Shown here one piece after another: positions 5,724 through 9,319 of a DNA stretch of 9,319 nucleotides. A program made the translations under genes and the position numbers. Positions within the stretch are counted from its first letter, which is position 1, and every line of letters begins with the position of its first letter. A model generated the notes under the pieces. It had not been told where the DNA came from. It was given only the letters and a program-made list of their open reading frames with translations, and made no database searches. Source of the stretch: Reyranella sp. (lineage in GTDB: Bacteria > Pseudomonadota > Alphaproteobacteria > Reyranellales > Reyranellaceae). The stretch spans positions 1 through 9,319 of the forward strand of contig SCVT01000370.1 of the NCBI GenBank assembly GCA_004296815.1. Direction: 5' to 3'.

Positions 5724-7953
5724 ATACCCCCGTCCAATCGGCCGGCGAGTCGTCGATCAACTCGTCGAGCCGCACGCGCATCATCTCGTAGTAGCCCTGC
5801 TGCCACCCCGCGGCCATCGCCGCGACCTCGCACTCCCCGATCGCCCCCAGCGCCTCGGTGAAGGCCGCGCTGCGATAGAGGCGCAGCAACTCGGCCTGCC
5901 TCGTCACGAGAGTGCGATAGCCGTCCGTTTGCGCGAGGGCAACGTCGCCGATCAGCGCATAGATGCGCTCCGGCTCGGTCTTGCCCTTGACCATGATCAG
6001 GTCGATCTCGACCGCTGCATGATCCGGCGCCTGCGTACGCGTCGCTTCGCCGATGATGATGCCCGTCACATAGGTCTTGCATTGTCCTTCGAGGCGCGAC
6101 GCTAGGTTCACGGAATCGCCGAGGCAGGAATAGGTGAAGCGTTGGGTCGAGCCGAAATTGCCGACCGATGCCGGCCCGGTGTTGAGGCCGACCCCGATGT
6201 TGACCGGAATATGCGGCCGCCCCTCGGCCGCCGCCTCCGCCTGCCAGCCGACGTTGAGCTCCGCCAGCCGTGCCTGCATGGCAAGTGCTGTGTCGCAGGC
6301 GCGCACGGCATGGCCCTCGACCGGCAACGGCGCATTCCAGAAGGCCATGATCGCGTCGCCCATGTATTTGTCGATCGTGCCCCTGCGGCTGAGGATCAGG
6401 TCCGTCATCGGGGTCAGGAAGCGGTTCATGAACCGCGTCAGGCCCTGCGGATCGAACTGCTCGGAGATGGTGGTGAAGCCGCGCACATCGGTGAACATCA
6501 CCGTGATCTCGCGCTGCTCGCCGCCGAGCTGCAGCAGGCGCGGATTGCGCGCGAGCTGCTCGACAATGTCGGGCGACAGGTAGAGGCCGAAGGCGCCGCG
6601 GATCTCCGCCCGCTCACGCTCGGTCCGGATGAAGGCCAGCGCCGTGCCGCCGACATAGATGATGGCCAGCGTCCCCGTCGGATAGATCGGGTCGAACAGC
6701 AGCCGGTATTGGGAATAGGCGAGCCACGGCACGAGCAGGCCGATGCCGATGAAGATGGCGGCCACGACCACCATCCGGCGGGCCGAGAGCCGAGGTAGCA
6801 GCCAGACGAACAGCAGCCCGATCACCGCGAGGTAGAGGAACTCCGCCCCGTCGGCAAAGTCCGGGCGTGCCAGGAACTTCTGCTCGACCATCTGCTCGGC
6901 GAGCTGGGCATGGACCTCGACACCCGGCACCGCCTCCTGCACAGGCGTGTTGCGCAGATCCTTCAGCCCGAGCGCGCTGGTGCCGACGAAGATCACATGG
7001 CCTTCGATCTTCGCCGCCGGGACCTCGTCCTTCATCACGGCACGTGCCGACACGAAGCGTTCGTCGCGGTGGCCGGTATCGTAGAGGATCAATCGCCCTC
7101 GCCCGTCGGTCGGCACCTCGATATCGCCGGTCTTGATCGCCACGATGCCGGTCTGCTTGCCGAACGACCATTCGCCGCTCGCACCTGACGACTTCACGAA
7201 GTACGACGCCGCGCCCTGCGCTACCCGGAGAGCTTCGATCGACAGGGCCGGGAACAGGCCCTGCTGGCCGCCGACGCGAAACAGCATCGGCACACGGCGG
7301 ATGACGATGCTCTCGACATCCGTGTTCACGCTGCCGTTGCCCTTGGCCGCCGCTTCCAGGATATCGAGCGACTTCACCGTGCCGATCTGCTGCGGCAGGA
7401 ACTGGCTGGGCTCGTCGCCGGCGAACGCCACCCCGTGGTAGGTGCGCGGTGGTTTCTGGGCCCCGCGGACGTCGAAGCCGAACCCCATCACCACCCGCGA
7501 CTGGGCGATGGCACTCGCGAACACCTGGTCGTTGTCCTGGATGGCGGCGGCGAGCTTCTGCACCGTCTCGGGATCCGTAATGGCAACGAGGTCGCGCACC
7601 ATGCGGCTCATCGACGACCGGTCCGGCTCGGCGAACACGGCGTCGAACGCCACGACGGCGGCCCCCTTCTCGGTCAGCTTGTCGACCAGCGTGGCGAGGA
7701 CAGTGCGCGGCCAGGGCCACTGGCCGTACTCGGCCAACGCGGCCTCGTCGATGTCGACGATCCGCACGGGCGTCTCCGGCACGTAGGTGCGCGGTTGCAG
7801 GCGTTGGTAGCTGTCGAAAGCGAAGTCTCGCATCCGGGCGAGCGCGTCGGGATCGACGGCGCGCAGCAGGAGCGCGTTGAGCAGCACGAGCAGGGCGACG
7901 ATCAGCGGCGCGCGTGGCGCATCGCTGCGGCCGAACAGCCAGCTCATACCCAT
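5704..7953 (-). CDS. CHASE2 sensor class III adenylate/guanylate cyclase
   Basis: A 749-residue membrane sensor cyclase making cAMP (or cGMP). TM1 is at about 16-31. An extracytoplasmic CHASE2 domain spans about 40-365, with IVDIDEAALAEYGQWPWPR at 65-83 and FVGTSALGLKDLRNTP at 322-337. Three further membrane segments lie at about 372-387, 394-413 and 424-442. A short linker (443-480) leads to the class III catalytic domain at about 482-665. Metal aspartates are Asp489 in FTDVRGFT and Asp533 in KYMGD. The adenine-selecting Lys is Lys529; its usual partner Asp or Thr is Ser609 (TYSCLGD). Transition-state residues Asn616 and Arg620 (VNLASRLE) are present. The last 80 residues hold a helical tail. 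The ATG at 7953 follows GAGGG by 4 bases; the ATG at 7947 is an alternative. It is first in a three-gene minus-strand operon and overlaps the next gene by 20 bases. The CHASE2 ligand is unknown. Confidence 0.93.
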   Translation of the reverse strand: MGMSWLFGRSDAPRAPLIVALLVLLNALLLRAVDPDALARMRDFAFDSYQRLQPRTYVPETPVRIVDIDEAALAEYGQWPWPRTVLATLVDKLTEKGAAVVAFDAVFAEPDRSSMSRMVRDLVAITDPETVQKLAAAIQDNDQVFASAIAQSRVVMGFGFDVRGAQKPPRTYHGVAFAGDEPSQFLPQQIGTVKSLDILEAAAKGNGSVNTDVESIVIRRVPMLFRVGGQQGLFPALSIEALRVAQGAASYFVKSSGASGEWSFGKQTGIVAIKTGDIEVPTDGRGRLILYDTGHRDERFVSARAVMKDEVPAAKIEGHVIFVGTSALGLKDLRNTPVQEAVPGVEVHAQLAEQMVEQKFLARPDFADGAEFLYLAVIGLLFVWLLPRLSARRMVVVAAIFIGIGLLVPWLAYSQYRLLFDPIYPTGTLAIIYVGGTALAFIRTERERAEIRGAFGLYLSPDIVEQLARNPRLLQLGGEQREITVMFTDVRGFTTISEQFDPQGLTRFMNRFLTPMTDLILSRRGTIDKYMGDAIMAFWNAPLPVEGHAVRACDTALAMQARLAELNVGWQAEAAAEGRPHIPVNIGVGLNTGPASVGNFGSTQRFTYSCLGDSVNLASRLEGQCKTYVTGIIIGEATRTQAPDHAAVEIDLIMVKGKTEPERIYALIGDVALAQTDGYRTLVTRQAELLRLYRSAAFTEALGAIGECEVAAMAAGWQQGYYEMMRVRLDELIDDSPADWTGVYVAKEK

Positions 7954-7979
7954 TCCGCCCTCTGCCCCTAGGGAAGTTC

Positions 7980-8007
7980 ACTTTACAGAGGATGCCGCCC
8001 AAGCCAA
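7980..8007 (-). promoter_or_regulatory. Candidate promoter of the CHASE2 cyclase operon
   Basis: On the minus strand TTGGCT (8007-8002) and TAAAGT (7985-7980) are 16 bases apart, each matching 4 of 6 sigma70 consensus positions. Transcription would start near 7973, leaving a leader of about 20 bases that contains the GAGGG ribosome binding site. It lies in the only gap upstream of the operon. No matching promoter is evident for the divergent transporter gene in the same gap. Confidence 0.3.
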
Positions 8008-8016
8008 ACACGCACC

Positions 8017-8910
8017 TTGTCGATCGCCGGACACAGCCCTCTTCACGGTATCTACTTCAAGCTGAGCGCCCTCGTGCTGTTCTGCACGATGGACGCCATG
8101 GTGAAGGCGCTCGGCGATACCTACGGCTCGTTCCAGATGATACTGTTCCGCAGTGCCGTGGCGCTCGTACCGGTGTCGGTGCTGATCTGGCGCTCCGGCA
8201 AGAGCCTGCGGATGGCGGTGAGCAGCAACCGGCCCTGGCTGCAGGCGCTGCGTGTCGCCATCGGCTTCGGCAGCCTGTTCGGCTTCTTCTATGTCTTCCC
8301 GCGCATGCCGCTGGTCGACGCCTACGCGATCTCCTTCGCCGCGCCTCTCTTCATGGTGGCGCTTTCGGTGCCGCTGCTCGGCGAGCCGGTCGGCTGGCGG
8401 CGCTGGACAGCGGTCGCCGTGGGTTTCGTCGGCGTGCTGATCATGCTCGATCCCTGGGGCATCGAGTTCCATGCCATCTCGCTGATCGTGCTGGCCGCCA
8501 CCTTCTGCTACGCGCTCTCGACGGTGATGGTGCGGCTGCTGAGCCGCCACGACCAGGACGTGGTCACCCTCTTCTGGTTCGCTTTCGCCTCCAGTATCGT
8601 CTCGCTGGCCTGCGCCATCCCGGAATGGAAGTGGCCGACGCCGCTGGACTGGGTGTGGCTGATCGGGCTCGGCCTGCTGGGTGGCGTCGCCCAGATCCTT
8701 ATCACGCGGGCCTGGAGGATGGCCCCGGCGGCTGTCCTGGCACCCTTCGACTATGTGTCGATCGTGCTGGCTGTGGCATTCGGCTATCTCTGGTTCAAGG
8801 AGGAGCCGTCCTGGACCGTCTGGTACGGCCTGCCGCTGGTCATCGGGTCCGGCCTCTATATCCTCCACCGCGAGCGCGTGCGGGCTCGCGAGCGAACCGC
8901 CAAATCCTGA
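8017..8910 (+). CDS. EamA/DMT family transporter (10 TM drug/metabolite exporter)
   Basis: A 297-residue inner-membrane carrier with two EamA repeats, each of about five helices, at roughly residues 12-143 and 153-284. The repeat signature is visible in both halves: APLFMVALSVPLLGEPVGW (109-127) and APFDYVSIVLAVAFGYLWF (242-260) followed by KEEPSW. The C-terminal tail is short and basic (RERVRARER), on the cytoplasmic side by the positive-inside rule. The start is a TTG at 8017: a stop at 7969 blocks the frame upstream, no ATG or GTG lies between, and the first ATG, at 8089, would remove most of the first membrane helix. No Shine-Dalgarno is seen near the TTG, so the start stays uncertain. 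It is divergent from the cyclase operon and lies 59 bases before erpA. Substrate cannot be told; family members move amino acids, nucleotides-sugars, SAM or drugs. Confidence 0.9.
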   Translation: MSIAGHSPLHGIYFKLSALVLFCTMDAMVKALGDTYGSFQMILFRSAVALVPVSVLIWRSGKSLRMAVSSNRPWLQALRVAIGFGSLFGFFYVFPRMPLVDAYAISFAAPLFMVALSVPLLGEPVGWRRWTAVAVGFVGVLIMLDPWGIEFHAISLIVLAATFCYALSTVMVRLLSRHDQDVVTLFWFAFASSIVSLACAIPEWKWPTPLDWVWLIGLGLLGGVAQILITRAWRMAPAAVLAPFDYVSIVLAVAFGYLWFKEEPSWTVWYGLPLVIGSGLYILHRERVRARERTAKS

Positions 8911-8926
8911 GCTTTCTCAGGGATTT
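8902..8926 (+). terminator. Candidate hairpin terminator overlapping the transporter stop codon
   Basis: AAATCCTGAG (8902-8911) pairs with CTCAGGGATTT (8916-8926) across a CTTT loop, with a single G bulge at 8920. The stop TGA (8908-8910) lies in the left arm. The only T stretch is ATTT inside the right arm, so termination strength would be modest. A separate promoter-like element for erpA follows directly, which is consistent with a transcript boundary here. Confidence 0.35.
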
Positions 8927-8934
8927 ATCCGGCA

Positions 8935-8963
8935 TTGACGAATCGACCCGCCAACCACATCTT
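8935..8963 (+). promoter_or_regulatory. Candidate promoter of erpA, possibly giving a leaderless mRNA
   Basis: TTGACG at 8935-8940 matches 5 of 6 positions of the -35 box. Seventeen bases later CATCTT (8958-8963) is a weak -10 with 3 of 6 matches. The expected first transcribed base is close to 8970, the A of the erpA start codon. The lack of a Shine-Dalgarno before erpA fits this. The -10 is poor, so confidence is limited. Confidence 0.3.
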
Positions 8964-8969
8964 GTAGCC

Positions 8970-9302
8970 ATGACCGACACCACCTTTTCCGTGACCCAGA
9001 GCGCCGCCAAGCGGATCGCCTTTCTGGCCTCCAAGGAAGCCAAGCCCGTGATGATGCGCGTGGCCGTGCTGGGCGGCGGCTGCTCGGGCTTCCAGTACAA
9101 CTTCTCCTTCGAGGACGCCCGCAGCGACGACGACCTAGTGATCGAGCGCGACGGTGCCGCCGTGCTGGTCGACAGCACCTCGCTGGAGCTGCTCAAGGGT
9201 AGCCAGCTCGACTATGTCGAGGAAATGGTCGGTGCCTCGTTCCAGGTGAACAACCCGAACGCCACCTCCTCCTGCGGCTGCGGCAACTCCTTCAGCGTGT
9301 GA
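8970..9302 (+). CDS. erpA: Iron-sulfur cluster insertion protein ErpA (A-type carrier)
   Basis: A complete 110-residue A-type carrier of the HesB/IscA family that receives [2Fe-2S] or [4Fe-4S] clusters and passes them to apo-proteins in the cytoplasm. The three cluster cysteines are Cys38 in GGGCSGFQY (35-43) and Cys102 and Cys104 in the C-terminal SSCGCGNSFSV. The NPNA motif (93-96) and the ending CGCGxSFS match ErpA more closely than IscA. The ATG at 8970 gives the usual family length; the same frame is open further upstream, but that extension reads antisense-like, arginine-rich shadow of the transporter gene. There is no ribosome binding site before the ATG. The Rieske oxygenase in the same window needs a [2Fe-2S] cluster, but a specific link is not implied, since ErpA serves the whole cell. 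Confidence 0.95.
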   Translation: MTDTTFSVTQSAAKRIAFLASKEAKPVMMRVAVLGGGCSGFQYNFSFEDARSDDDLVIERDGAAVLVDSTSLELLKGSQLDYVEEMVGASFQVNNPNATSSCGCGNSFSV

Positions 9303-9312
9303 TCCTGCCGCG

Positions 9313-9319
9313 ATGAAGA
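9313..9319 (+). CDS. Possible start of the next gene (only two codons visible)
   Basis: An ATG at 9313 is followed by AAG and then the window ends. In many alphaproteobacteria erpA is followed by an exodeoxyribonuclease III gene (xth) whose product begins Met-Lys-Ile, which two codons here allow but do not show. No ribosome binding site is evident in the 10 bases after the erpA stop. Treat as a hint only. Confidence 0.25.

Noticed and set aside
6614..8011. Second minus-strand frame of 465 codons overlapping the CHASE2 cyclase
   Set aside because: It is a shifted reading of the cyclase gene, dominated by Arg, Gly and Ala, and shows no motifs, while the cyclase frame has all catalytic residues.
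7992..8016. ATG at 7992 behind AGAGG as the transporter start with a frameshift
   Set aside because: The purine run touches the ATG with no spacing, the frame differs from the transporter, and the encoded residues show no membrane helix. A TTG start needs no frameshift.
8884..8893. 10-bp palindrome GCTCGCGAGC near the transporter 3' end
   Set aside because: It lies within arginine and alanine codons of the basic C-terminal tail. A palindrome this short and GC-rich is expected by chance in this composition.
7914..9302. Single long plus-strand frame of 462 codons running through the transporter into erpA, which could suggest a fusion
   Set aside because: Only the last 110 codons resemble a protein (ErpA). 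The upstream part is a +2 shadow of the transporter, arginine- and proline-rich, and the true transporter reading frame is intact with ten membrane segments.

Overview
The window looks like chromosomal DNA from a high-GC alphaproteobacterium. The signs are strong G/C third-position bias, long antisense shadow frames, tightly packed genes with ATGA or TGATG junctions, an ErpA-type Fe-S carrier and an ExoD family protein. Genus cannot be fixed from the sequence alone; a Rhodospirillales or Reyranella-like lineage is only a guess. Nine genes fill nearly all of it, one cut by the left edge, and a possible tenth begins in the last seven bases. There is no tRNA, rRNA, insertion sequence, phage gene, CRISPR array or gene-free stretch over about 110 bases.

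Layout. (1) Bases 1-444, minus strand: N-terminal part of a zinc-less quinone oxidoreductase of the MDR superfamily. (2) Bases 445-549: divergent intergenic region with a perfect 12-bp palindrome flanked by matching half-sites. (3) Bases 550-3621, plus strand: a compact probable operon of MaoC-like hydratase, HpcH/CitE-like CoA ester lyase, ExoD family membrane protein and Rieske oxygenase alpha subunit, with junctions of +8, -4 and -1 bases. (4) Bases 3625-7953, minus strand: a second probable operon, transcribed as CHASE2 class III nucleotide cyclase, DUF4392/D-glutamate cyclase-like protein, then acyl-CoA dehydrogenase. It converges on the first operon with only 3 bases between stop codons. 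(5) Bases 7954-8016: short divergent region. (6) Bases 8017-8910, plus: EamA/DMT transporter with a TTG start. (7) Bases 8970-9302, plus: erpA.

How the genes may work together. The hydratase, the CoA ester lyase and the acyl-CoA dehydrogenase form a plausible branched-chain acyl-CoA (leucine-type) catabolic set. The dehydrogenase carries its predicted catalytic Glu in the isovaleryl-CoA/long-chain dehydrogenase position. The Rieske protein has the Glu-bridged active site of the carnitine/glycine-betaine monooxygenase type, so a methylammonium substrate is possible, but no reductase partner is in view. The CHASE2 cyclase is a sensor-type enzyme that probably makes cAMP; its operon with two metabolic enzymes could link an extracytoplasmic signal to metabolism, though this is inference. 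I see no clear new defence or mobile system. The more interesting points are active-site substitutions, unusual gene juxtapositions and candidate regulatory palindromes.
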